This document shows positions 1 through 8,848 of a stretch of DNA of 11,794 nucleotides, in pieces. The notes under the pieces are model-generated. The model did no database searches. It was not told the DNA's origin and saw only the letters and a list, made by a program, of their open reading frames with translations. Both the position numbers and the translations under genes were made by a program. Positions within the stretch are counted from its first letter, which is position 1, and each line of letters starts with the position of its first letter. This DNA is from Funneliformis mosseae (lineage: Eukaryota > Glomeromycota > Glomeromycetes > Glomerales > Glomeraceae), in contig CAJVPP010003388.1 in the NCBI GenBank assembly GCA_910592005.1, positions 1 to 11,794 on the forward strand. The letters are read 5' to 3'.

Positions 1-120
1 CTCGACTCGAATTTGGCTTGACTCGCAAATCATCGAGTCAAAAAAAATACCAACTCGACTTGATTTGAACTCGACTCAGCTTATCTGACTCGTGAGTTAA
101 CTCGACTCGTCTGGAACTCT
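1..120. repeat. Degenerate CTCGACTC-type satellite, cut by window edge
   Basis: The first 120 bases are crowded with variants of CTCGACTC and its complement (at 1, 18, 33, 53, 70, 87 and 101, among others). The stretch is more G+C-rich than what follows. It contains small palindromes: TTGACTCG (18-25) pairs with CGAGTCAA (34-41), and GAGTTAACTC near 94-103 is self-complementary. The array decays into plain A+T-rich sequence after about 120 and presumably continues upstream of the window. No coding role is visible. Confidence 0.65.
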
Positions 121-322
121 AAATTTACCTACAAATTTCTATAATTTAAGGGATAATAATATGAAATATAACTGTATTATATTTAGAATCTAAATAATTT
201 TTTAACCTTTTTGTCATTATTAAAAGCTAAAAATAAAAAGCCTTTAGGAATTGATATTGTTCTTTAGCTAAACTTTTTAACCAATTAATAAATTTTGTAT
301 ACTATCAGAATTAATAAAATAA

Positions 323-958
323 TTATTAATATTAATAATCATTTTTGATCTTACTAATGAATATTTAATTTTTGAAGTTATTAAATTAAAAACAAATAAA
401 TGTTTTGATCAATATATAATATCAAATACTACAGCATATTTAAAAAGCTTTTCTTCTTTAAATTGATGTTCATTTTTATTGTAAATGAGAGTTTCTAAAA
501 ATTTTATAAAAATTGGATTTCATTTAGTAAACTATTCAGAAAAAGAATATTCTAAAGGTTATTTAAACAGAATCATTTATAATTTTTTTATTAAATTAAC
601 TATATCTTCATATACATTATTTCATTCTCTTTTAGCAATTTCTATTATAGATTCAATATAAAATTAAAAAAATTTTAAATAAATAATGAACTTGCAATTC
701 TTCTAATCTAAAAAAATTGAATTATTTATTTTTAATTATTTAATAAAAGAATTTTTAACAATAATTTAATTGTAATATCTTTAACATAAAGAATAATTTT
801 CTAAAAAGTTAAGTTATAAAGATAACTCAGAAAATTACTTAGCTATTTCTGTTACCCTTTGTATTACTACACTAACTGATGCATATTACCATCTTTGATT
901 CTCTTTAGTTTCACATTGTAATAACTAACTTTCTGGATTCTTATTAACAAAAAAAAAT
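323..958 (+). pseudogene. Decayed coding relic, family not recognised
   Basis: One frame reads coherently through this stretch on the plus strand although it holds twelve internal stops: TGA at 464 and 896, and TAA at 482, 659, 665, 680, 704, 767, 773, 782, 794 and 926, before a last TAA at 959. Long clean runs lie between them (485-658 is 58 codons starting with ATG; 797-895 is 33 codons). The peptides look real rather than random, for example NYSEKEYSKGYLNRIIYNFF and ENYLAISVTLCITTLTDAYY. No frameshift is needed. Reading the TAA codons as former CAA gives a smooth glutamine-rich segment around 659-794. I do not recognise the family; a transposon protein is possible. In DNA this A+T-rich, stops are common and I/N/K/F/Y-rich peptides arise by chance, so confidence is moderate. 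Confidence 0.4.
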
Positions 959-1333
959 TAAATAAATAAGTTAAATTTTTAGCGTTTAATTTTTATTTCT
1001 CATTATTAATTACAAAATAAGTATGTACAATATATAATATTATTTAAACTTTATTTAAGAAAAATCTGTTTTATAAAGATTTGTGAATATTTGTATATTT
1101 TAATTGTAAAAAAAAAAAAAAAAAAAAATCAAAGTTTCACTAATTTCTTATGTAAATGACCGACTTGATCAGCAAAATTTTATAGAATCGATTTCAAATT
1201 TGGAAATATCTCCGAAATAATTTTTCCAGGTTGTCACATATGCATTATTTACAAGGATTTAAAGAAATAGTTTTGATAATAAAAAACTGGATTCAGTTTT
1301 TATATGAGTTGATGTCCGATTATTACATATACG
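959..1333. other. A+T-rich intergenic stretch with A21 run
   Basis: No gene is seen. The notable item is an uninterrupted run of 21 A at 1108-1128. It could be a microsatellite or the tail of an old retroposed sequence, but no target-site duplication was identified around it. Confidence 0.5.
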
Positions 1334-1572
1334 GATGTTAAGCGATTTAAGAGATTACTAATCCTAGAGAAGTCTAATCACTTATCTATAATAAGTTTAA
1401 TAAATTTGTAAAATGCGAAATTTTAATTTTAAGAAATTCTGGGATTTCAAGAGGGTTTATTATATATTTTCATTTATTAGCTCATTAAAACATTATATTA
1501 GACAAGTTTCATAATAAATTAGCAAATATAATTCTTTGTAATTTTCTTGGACTTTAGGACCGCTTAACATCC
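1334..1572. repeat. Inverted repeat pair, possible small non-autonomous element
   Basis: GGATGTTAAGCG at 1334-1345 is the exact complement of CGCTTAACATCC at 1561-1572. The 12-bp arms enclose 215 bp of A+T-rich sequence with no open frame of note. Just inside the perfect arms the match continues weakly: in the next 12 positions six differences are transitions, two are transversions and four bases match. This suggests a longer terminal repeat that has decayed. If one more base is added at each end the unit is flanked by TA on both sides, as for Tc1/mariner-type insertions, but TA is trivial in this composition. The right arm lies inside the minus-strand open segment at 1557-1757. Confidence 0.45.
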
Positions 1573-1757
1573 CTAGTTACAGAAATCACGAAAAAATTCA
1601 AGAGAATGAAATTAAACATATTCTTGGCTTTCAAAAACCTGCGTATTAAATTGATTCCCAGGGGTACAGCACAAAAATCAGACTTTTCGCCAAAGATTGC
1701 ATCCCCATCACCATTACTAATTCCAAGACGTAACGTGGTATCAGTGACAAAATTTCT
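1557..1757 (-). pseudogene. Coding-like minus-strand fragment, family not recognised
   Basis: The minus strand is open for 67 codons between a stop at 1758-1760 and a TAA at 1554-1556. Its composition stands out from the surroundings: it is markedly richer in G+C, and the peptide is balanced, with segments such as DTTLRLGISNGDGDAIFGEK and SDFCAVPLGINLIRRFLKAK, ending TRDVKRS. It has no early ATG, so it may be an internal exon or a relic. The GDGD stretch loosely resembles a metal-binding loop, but that is too short to argue function. I do not recognise the family. Other frames of the same stretch are interrupted, which supports this one. Confidence 0.35.
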
Positions 1758-1760
1758 TTA

Positions 1761-3030
1761 ATAGTCCACAGACTTTAACGATATGGTTTTTCTAAAACCG
1801 AGAGGTATAGTAGATTTAATTTACGGGACAACATTTAAGGTTTGGTTCGTCTTGAAATTCGTGACGTAATTAGGCCTGTACCAATGGTCACTAATTCTCG
1901 AAAATTAATGTGCTTTTTTGTTTGTTCTTTCATAAATTATTTTGAAGAATAAATATTTCTATTTTTGTTCTTGAGAAAATTTATCAATTCCTAATTTAAT
2001 CAACAGCTTTTTAAACAACTGTATATATAGCATGTTTCATAAAGGTTTTATTTTTATAAAAATAAAAGGTACGATTAATTTGTGTGACCAATTATTTTCG
2101 ATGGTTAGTTCGAATTTCGTACTAATCTTCAAACCTTCAAATCACCCTGTTAATACAAACGGCTTTTTTTTTTTTGGCGTTTTTGAAAGACGGCTCAATA
2201 ATTTTCAAATAATAATTTTTTTGCGGGTAATATTATGCGACAATCATATCAAAATACAAATAAAAAGGCCCCAATTTAATTAATATCATGTCGTGTTACA
2301 CTGGAAATTAAAGTTCCAATTACAACACATCAAACCAAACCAGTTACTCCTATATATGATCAACTTCATATACCCCAGGTTAGTATTGCTGTTAATACAT
2401 AACGATAACGTCCATAATCAATATACAGGTAATGTATTTTAATATAAGTGAAAAATGATGTCGACATATAACTTATAATTTTTCTTTCTTTAAAAAGAAT
2501 ATAAATGAAAAATCATTGGACCTTAAAAAAAAATAACGATTTACCTTAAAATAAATTCCAAGGTATCTCATGACCATCTTTGTTAAAGTATATTTTATTG
2601 TAAAAGTAATGGAGAACTGAAATAGCATTCTATTGTATCAGAATTTAGATAACAAAAATAACATCAATCCACAATAAAATGTAAATGAATGTTATCAAAA
2701 TTGGATTGGAAATTGAAATGAACCTAAAAAAATATTTAATCGGTATTGGAAATCAGCTAAAATATACAATAACAACTTGGCTAAATGTTATAAAAATGGA
2801 TGGTATTAAAGTATTAAAAAAAAAAAGCATTTTACTGATATCAAAAATCAACAAAAATTGAAAATAAAATTTAACGCTAGGCCATATAGTTTTGAAAAAA
2901 AAGAAATATTTTTCTGAAATCATGCTAAAATTTTACGTTTTAAAAATGTTATTTTTAAATGAAATAATTATGGCCTATTAGAACGGGAATTTTGGCCTCA
3001 AGCTACCCGCCTCTAAATTTTAACTTATAG
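1761..3030. other. Intergenic, with weak coding-like scraps
   Basis: No gene can be supported. At 2280-2399 the plus strand is open for 40 codons (including EIKVPITTHQTKPVTPIYDQ). Over the same bases and down to about 1960 the minus strand reads as hydrophobic peptide broken mainly by TGA, with a frameshift at a run of 12 T (plus strand) near 2164-2175. Both could be parts of one decayed gene, or complementary-strand shadows of each other. The ATG-initiated frame at 2032-2283 on the plus strand has no recognisable protein features and is judged spurious. 2450-3000 is plain A+T-rich sequence. Confidence 0.35.
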
Positions 3031-3041
3031 TGGTTTCTGTA

Positions 3042-3050
3042 TATATAAAT
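3042..3050 (+). promoter_or_regulatory. TATA-box-like element without a clear gene
   Basis: TATATAAAT lies in a short stretch that is less A+T-rich than its surroundings (GGCCTCAAGCTACCCGCCTC just upstream, about 2994-3013). It looks like a eukaryotic core promoter on the plus strand. No convincing open frame follows within several hundred bases, and the kinase start is more than 1 kb away, so this is either an orphan or decayed promoter or chance. Confidence 0.25.
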
Positions 3051-3474
3051 AGAATATGATCTCGCATTTGTAAATAATAAGTTTTTAGTGAATTCGACAA
3101 ATTATAACTATTCGCTGACAATTTTAATCCTGTGAATTATGTAGTAACTTACATTATTTATTATTATTTAGATTCGTAATTGTGAACTTTGAATACGATT
3201 GAAATCGATTCAAAAATGTAGAATCAATTTTAGAATCATTAATCATTTCTCAATTAATCGATACCGAAACTCGATTTTAGTTTATTTATATGAATTAACG
3301 AATTTATAGATCACATATAATTTGAAGACAAAAAAAAAACATTTTGCCAAAAAATTATTTTAACAAAAAATTTTACATTTTCACAAATTGACATTTTAAA
3401 GATAATTAGATATCTAATTCAGCTTCATATTGATAAGTTTATTTATTAATTTTTTTTTTTTGATCATTTTCGTT

Positions 3475-3930
3475 GTTATTTTTTGGGAGGTTCATTTCAA
3501 GTATTTCGAAATTGTGTAACAATCTCTTTATAGCAAGATCTCAAGTGTTACGAAATTGGTTTCGGAGGGTAATAGAAAAATTAAATTAAATCTCGGGATA
3601 TGCGTTTGCCTCAAATGTCCATTTGTCCAAATAAAAGTTTCAGATATCCTAAATTCTCACTTCGGTTCCCAAATTAACATTTCGGAAAAATGTTCTAAAT
3701 TGGTATTTAACTTTATAATTAATTTTTGCAAAATTATTTTTTTAAAAAAATACCGCCATTTTTTCCATTACAATTAATTATATTATAACGTTAGAAGATT
3801 ACAAAATAAATATAAATAAATGGTTGCAATTTAATAAAAATGATCGGTAATAAGCATTTAGAACATTATCCATTTTGGATATTCGATGTACATCATCCGA
3901 AATGTTCATTTGGCATTTCGGACATTAACT
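3475..3930. repeat. Cluster of CATTTCGGA / CCGAAATG motifs with hairpin
   Basis: TCCGAAATG (3896-3904) and CATTTCGGA (3914-3922) form a perfect 9-bp stem with a 9-base loop. Related pieces occur upstream: CATTTCGGAAAAATG near 3678, GGTTTCGGAGG near 3558, and AAATGTCCATTTG at 3613-3625, which matches AAATGTTCATTTG at 3900-3912 in 12 of 13 bases. This looks like a diverged local repeat family. The 73-codon frame at 3556-3777 begins with TTG, not ATG, and has no recognisable feature, so no gene is called here. Confidence 0.35.
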
Positions 3931-4114
3931 TCATTTGTAAAATTTATTATTGGTTAGAAATGTTTATTACGATGCGGTGTAACATTTTTTAATCTTGGAA
4001 CCTGATGCTAATAAATAGCAAATAGCTCCTATATTTTATTTTGAATTAAAGCATAAGTTTAAAATTTCATTAAAACTTCCTTTGTTGAATAATTAATTTC
4101 TATTTCATCGTATT

Positions 4115-6424
4115 ATGTCCTCCATTCGTAGAGAAGTAGTTAATAATGTAATGGATAGAATTCAATTAATTGATTTCAGTATTTATATTGAAAAAGAAAA
4201 ATTTATTGAATTTATACAACAAATAATTTACGCTGAACAATGTCTCACAAAAGAGGAAAAGTTTGAGGCAATACGAAAATTATGGATATTTAATGACTAT
4301 AAAAATGGTATAAATCTTGAAACGAAAAGTGTTTGTAAAAATTGCAAACAAGAATTCTTAACAATGTATTGCGAGCATTGTATTCGGAGGTATTTAAAAG
4401 CAAATTTTTCAAATTGGACATCTGGAAATAATGAAATTGATAGTATATTAAAGAGGTATCAGATGGAAGTAATAAATTTTTATAAGATAGTAGAGTGGAT
4501 ACCATATAAGAATTTACGTAATATTGAGTATCTAACAAAAGGTGGATGCTCAGAAATTTATACAGCAGTTTGGATTGATGGACACTATGACGAGTGGGAT
4601 TCTAACAAACAACAATTAACAAGGTTTGGAAGACACAAAGTAATACTCAAAAAATTAGAAAATGTAAAAAGTACTAATAGAAGTTGGTTTAATGAGGTAG
4701 TAATTTAATAAGAGTTTATAATGAATTTTGTTTATTTTTAAAAATAAAAATAATTAATCAATTGAATGCTCAATTGTAGGTTGAAATTCAATTAAAATTA
4801 TGCAATAAATCGAATGAATTTTGTCTTATAATTGGTCTTACTCAACATCTTCAAAATAAAGATTATTTTCTTGTAATGCATAAATTATATACAGATTTAA
4901 GAAAATATTTACAACAATATCATTATAAAATTACATGGAAACAAAGATTTGATATAATTTTAGATATAACCAAAGCAAATTATTACCTTTATAAAGAAAA
5001 TATTATTCATAGAGATTTGCATTCAGGAAATATATTATATTGTCAATATTTAAATATTTGGCAAATTAGTGATTTTGGATTTAGTGGCCCTGTTGATAAA
5101 CCGTTAGAAAGTATATATGGTAATCTTCCTTATATAGCACCAGAAGTTATATTTGGAAAAGGATATACATTTGCATCAGATATATATAGTATTGGTATGA
5201 TTATGTGGGAGATTTCATCTGGTCAACCTCCATTTATTAATTATAATCATGATTATGATCTTGCAATGAAAATAGTAAATGGAATAAGACCAAAGATAAT
5301 AGCAGAAACTCCAATAGAATATAAAAGTTTAATGAAACAATGTTGGGATGCTGATCTATTAAAAAGACCCAATATTGATATTCTTTATAATGACATTAAG
5401 AAATTACAAAATACTTATTATCAAAATAAAAATGATGAAACTGATATTATTTTTAATAATATACAATCAAATGCAAATTCTATTATTAGCTCTACTTCTG
5501 ATAGCCTATTAGTTAGTAAATTAAGTAAATTTTATTCTTTTAAAAATTTATTTAAACTAAGTAATACTACTAAAGGTAAGTTATTTATAATTAAAAAAAA
5601 ATTATTTTTTTATTTTTTTATTTATAGAAAATAAAAATAGTTATTTAAATTAATATTATTTTGATATATTATTTTTATAAAAAGCTTATGATAGTAAGCA
5701 AAATAGTCTTAATATTCCAGATAGTAAGTAACATTAGTTTATATGTAATTAATAATTATTTATTAATTAATTTAATTATCTTAAAAAAAATTAAAGAAAT
5801 ATCTAAAGATTATACTAAACTGAATATTTCTACAAAAATTATTGGTAAGAATATATATTTATAATATTTTATTTTAAATTCAATTTATATTTAAATATTA
5901 TATATCAATATATTTACAGATATAAATATTGACAAATCAAAAAGAAATTCTTTATATTATAATAATAATAATGGTAATAAGTTATTTTTTTTGATTATAT
6001 TCATCATTATCAATATAATTTATTATTTTAATTAAAAAATTTAAAAATTAAATTTAACAAAATAAGACTTTATAATATTAAAGATAATTATTAAAGTTTT
6101 TTAATTCTAATATTTTAATGAAAAAAATTATTTATTTTAGAAATCAATTATATTAATGATGAAATTGAAAAACATTATGTACAAAAACATATATTAAACA
6201 ATGGTAAAAATAGATAAATTTAATTAATTTATTGTTAAATTTATAATTTAATATTTTAAACTTATTTTAGATGATGAAGAAATATATAATAGTTCAAATC
6301 TTCATTCAGAAGATCAAGTTAATTTAGAAATTTATGAAGGTAAATTAATTAATATTATTAAATAATAACTGAATAATTTCAATATTAAAATTATATTATT
6401 TATCTAGAAATATTAAAAGATTAA
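4115..6424 (+). CDS. Protein kinase with Cys4 head and multi-exon tail
   Basis: This is a predicted serine/threonine or tyrosine-kinase-like protein kinase of the family expanded in Glomeromycotina; its substrate is unknown. Proposed exons: 4115-4696, 4780-5575, 5797-5844, 5920-5973, 6141-6203, 6271-6339 and 6408-6424 (about 542 residues, stop TAA 6422-6424). Residues 1-130 form a head opening MSSIRREVV, with Cys74, Cys77, Cys86 and Cys89 spaced like a zinc ribbon, then NWTSGNNEID. The kinase domain follows: degenerate glycine loop TKGGCSEIY (141-149), Lys179 in VILKK, HRDLHSGN (Asp273, Asn278), DFG Asp292, YIAPE Glu316, DIYS Asp328 and Arg390 in LLKRP. The catalytic residues are intact; the first and third loop glycines are Thr and Ser. 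The start is the first ATG of the frame and fits the family. The first intron (4697-4779) removes in-frame stops and restores the expected sequence between SWFNE and VEIQL. A TATATTTTA at 4030-4038 may be the TATA box. The tail from residue 392 on is low-complexity and Asn/Ser/Lys-rich. Confidence 0.88.
4697..4779 (+). other. Intron 1 of the kinase gene (83 nt)
   Basis: The donor is GTAGTA at 4697 and the acceptor is TTGTAG ending at 4779. The intron falls between codons 194 and 195 (phase 0). Without splicing, the frame ends at the TAA at 4706. With it, the protein reads SWFNE-VEIQLKL and carries on into the kinase core. A plausible branch region lies in the TTAATCAATT / GCTCAATT stretch just before the acceptor. 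Confidence 0.85.
5576..5796 (+). other. Unresolved second intron or alternative end of the kinase
   Basis: A strong donor GTAAGT starts at 5576, after the first base of a codon. Two acceptors compete. The nearer, with a long T-rich tract and TTATAG ending at 5627, gives a 52-nt intron and a new end of eight residues (ENKNSYLN) before TAA at 5651-5653. The farther, TTAAAG ending at 5796, has a poor pyrimidine tract but joins in phase 1 to the small exons downstream. A 12-nt micro-exon (5628-5639) followed by the weak donor GTTATT would satisfy both. If the donor is not used, the frame reads through to a stop at 5632-5634. Confidence 0.5.
5797..6424 (+). other. Tail of symmetric phase-1 mini-exons of the kinase gene
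   Basis: Four small exons of 48, 54, 63 and 69 nt (5797-5844, 5920-5973, 6141-6203, 6271-6339) and a 17-nt last exon (6408-6424) are separated by introns of 75, 167, 67 and 68 nt. Donors are GTAAGA, GTAATA, GTAAAA and GTAAAT; acceptors are TTACAG, TTTTAG, TTTTAG and ATCTAG. Each internal exon is a multiple of three and starts and ends after the first codon base, so any of them can be skipped without loss of frame. Each junction codon is GAA or GAT. The peptides begin EISKDYTK, DINIDKSK, EINYINDE, DDEEIYNS and EILKD, and are acidic and Asn-rich, probably disordered. This is inferred from splice signals and open frames only. Confidence 0.65.
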
Positions 6425-6628
6425 AAGTTTTTTTAATTGGTAATTAAAATAGTTTTATATTATCATTATTTTTTTTTATATAGTATGTTTATTTAACTAT
6501 AAAGTATTATATTTATGATTATTATTTAATACTTAATATAACAATCTATTTAAATATAAAGTCTATATAGGTAATTATAATTTTAAATGTTATTTTTTAT
6601 TATTATATTTATACTTCTGTATTAAAAA

Positions 6629-6649
6629 ATTATTATTATTATTATTATT
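6629..6649. repeat. (ATT)7 microsatellite
   Basis: Seven perfect copies of ATT in tandem, in non-coding DNA downstream of the kinase gene. Confidence 0.9.
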
Positions 6650-7692
6650 TAACATTAATAATTTAAACTTATTAATAATTATTATTTAAATATATTAATG
6701 ATTTGTTTATTTTTTATTTCTTAAAATTTGTATTTAAAAGTTAAATAAATGAAAAAATTATTATAATAAAAAATATTATATAAACATAAAATTTCAAAAT
6801 ATTTAAAATATAATTCTAGATTTAAAAAGAGTTAATTGCAAAAGATTTGTTTATAAAAACTAAATCCTCTCTTTTTTATTATTTACAAATAATAAAGCAT
6901 CTCAAGTTATAAAGTATGATCTACTTTAGACTATTAACATAAAAAAGTATTGATAGTCTCATTTATATCCTTTCACAATTTTTAAATTAACAACTAAATT
7001 CATAATTTATGAATTATATATTAATATATGCCTATTTTATAATATATTTATAAAAAAAAATATAAATCTCTCATTCTTATAATATTATAGAGAAATTTTA
7101 CTTTTAAAATTAAAATTATCATTATCAAAATATAAATAAATAATAATAAATAATATACCTCAGTATTTTATAAATTATAAATGTATTCAAAGTCAAAAAT
7201 ATTGATTAATAAAAATAACAAAAGTTAGGTAATCAACTTTTCATTTTAAAGTATTTATTCAACTATCTTTTTCTCATCTTTATATTTGATACTTTAATTT
7301 TCCATATAAATTAATTAAAATTCATTTATTAATTTATTAAAAGAATACCTTGACTATAAATAAAATGCTTCTTATAAATAAAATAGAAGGATTTTTTTGA
7401 TAAAGCTATACTACTAATAAATGAAGAATTTCTTTAATAATTTTAAGTAAAACTATTAATGAGAAAGTATTATATAATTATTTTTTATATATTAAAACAA
7501 GTGTAATCTTTTAAATAATATTAACTTTAATAAAATAATATAATATAGAATAATTTATTATAAATTATTTCTATTTATTGACTATTATAATAATCTCCTT
7601 AACTTTTACTAATATACTGCTGATATACTTATTAACAGTGCTTACTGTATAATACTTTAATAAATTAAGAATCTATTAATAGTCTATTATGC

Positions 7693-7717
7693 TAACTATT
7701 CTTTCTTAGAATAGTTA
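7693..7717. repeat. Perfect 10-bp hairpin, 5-base loop
   Basis: TAACTATTCT (7693-7702) pairs exactly with AGAATAGTTA (7708-7717) around TTCTT. No T tract or gene end lies next to it, so its role is unknown. Confidence 0.7.
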
Positions 7718-8162
7718 CCACAGAAATTACTAATATTCAACTCTAAAAAAAGCAAAAAGAAAAGTAAACAGATATAAATTTTAATTTATTGAAGAAAAGA
7801 ATAATAATTTTTACTTTACTTTCTTTTATAAAATAAAGAATAAGCAAAATAAAAAAAAAGCAATTACAATAGTCTTGAATTAAAGAATTGATAAGTTAAA
7901 AAAGAAAATAAAAGTATTATAATTATTATAAAAGAAGTATCAAAGTAAATTTTATATAAAATATTATAATACTATAAATGATTTAATTAACATAACTAGA
8001 TTTATAGTCATAGTTAGCTAAAGATTAGTCTTAATATTTGAAAGTAATTATTGTTATTTTACTTGCAATTCTATTCAGTTAATATTCTGAATTACTATGA
8101 TGCATAACATTTATAGTCATCAAATAGTCCAAAATTTTGATTGATGATTATTACATAACATA

Positions 8163-8231
8163 ATCACATGAATTAAATCTTATTAGTTAGTACTCACGTA
8201 ATATTATCATATGAATCAAATCTTATTAGTT
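8163..8231. repeat. 26-bp imperfect direct repeat, 43-bp spacing
   Basis: ATCACATGAATTAAATCTTA and the six bases after it (8163-8188) recur at 8206-8231 with two differences, both C/T. The start-to-start distance is 43 bp. This looks like a small local tandem duplication that has begun to diverge. Confidence 0.75.
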
Positions 8232-8380
8232 GTAGATAGAATCAAAAATCAACTTTAACCTTTACGAAATAAAAAAATAAATGCCATCTATAAGTAAATT
8301 ATTAAGCCAAAAAAGAAACTCTAAAAAAAGAACAGTATAAAATAAACTTCTTATTAAGAAACCCAACAAAAATTTATGAA

Positions 8381-8574
8381 TTAATTTTTTAATTCTTCAA
8401 AAATGGTATCTGAAATTCTTCTATAAGATTTGTATTTTTTAACAACATATATTACCAATTTTCTACTATCCTTTTTCTGTAAGCATCTATATAACACTAA
8501 CATTTTTTTGCAAATTTTCTAATCATAATTAAAGGCACTGAGTCAAAATTTTTGGATACAACATTTTGTAATTC
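8381..8574 (-). pseudogene. Decayed C-terminal tail of a DDE-type transposase
   Basis: Read on the minus strand from 8574, the sequence gives ELQNVVSKNFDSVPLIMIRK, then FAKKC, a TAG stop, CYIDAYRKRIVENW, a TAA stop and YMLLK. After a one-base frameshift it ends KKYKSYRRISDTIF-EELKN with a stop at 8381-8383. I associate the wording IRRFARKSWRYMDAY...AVKKYKSHRRI with the C-terminal end of Tc1/IS630-like DDE transposases that are abundant in Glomeromycotina genomes; this link is from recall, not a search. The catalytic part is not present upstream on the minus strand, where a hairpin and a minisatellite lie instead. This is therefore a truncated relic, or a last exon whose partner is lost. Two stops and a frameshift show it is dead. 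Confidence 0.5.
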
Positions 8575-8590
8575 ACTCTAAGAATAGTCA

Positions 8591-8646
8591 CAGGGGGGAA
8601 GAAGGCAGTTTTCACTAAGGAGTGGTAGCCTCCCCAGTGCCTTCTT
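8591..8646. repeat. G+C-rich nested hairpin
   Basis: AAGAAGGCA (8599-8607) pairs with TGCCTTCTT (8638-8646). Inside the loop, CACT (8613-8616) and AGTG (8621-8624) form a second small palindrome around AAGG. GGGGGG at 8593-8598 can also face CCTCCCC at 8629-8635. The same CAGTGCCTT (8635-8643) is complementary to AAGGCACTG at 8532-8540, inside the transposase relic. The block is much more G+C-rich than its surroundings and may be a structured end of the same element. Confidence 0.6.
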
Positions 8647-8848
8647 ACTATATTACTTTGTATTCTTTTTCTATTTCTCGCATCTCTAGCTCATTATAAT
8701 TACTAATTATATTTCTTGCCTATCTGGAGATTCCACAATCTTAAAAATACTATTTTGTAATCTTACTTAGCTATACTCTTTGGAATCTTATAAATACTAA
8801 CTTATTATTTTATTTAGCATGAGTTTTTTGAAAGCAAATAAGCTTACT

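Larger units (their letters stand above)
6425..8380. other. A+T-rich gene-free stretch
   Basis: No gene can be supported on either strand. The stretch holds small repeats listed separately: the ATT microsatellite at 6629-6649, a 10-bp hairpin at 7693-7717 and a 26-bp direct repeat at 8163-8231. Short coding-like scraps occur around 7570-7650, but stops are too dense to call a relic. Confidence 0.6.

Noticed and set aside
2095..2125. tRNA T-arm-like GTTAGTTCGAATTTCG
   Set aside because: No acceptor stem, D arm or anticodon arm can be built around it.
2032..2283. 83-codon plus-strand open frame with ATG
   Set aside because: The composition follows the A+T-rich background, a T12 run makes the FFFF, and no domain, intron or neighbour supports it.
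3556..3777. 73-codon plus-strand open frame
   Set aside because: It starts with TTG rather than ATG and has no recognisable feature; it lies in a diverged repeat cluster.
4290..4538. 82-codon minus-strand open frame inside kinase exon 1
   Set aside because: It is a complementary shadow of a clearly coding exon.
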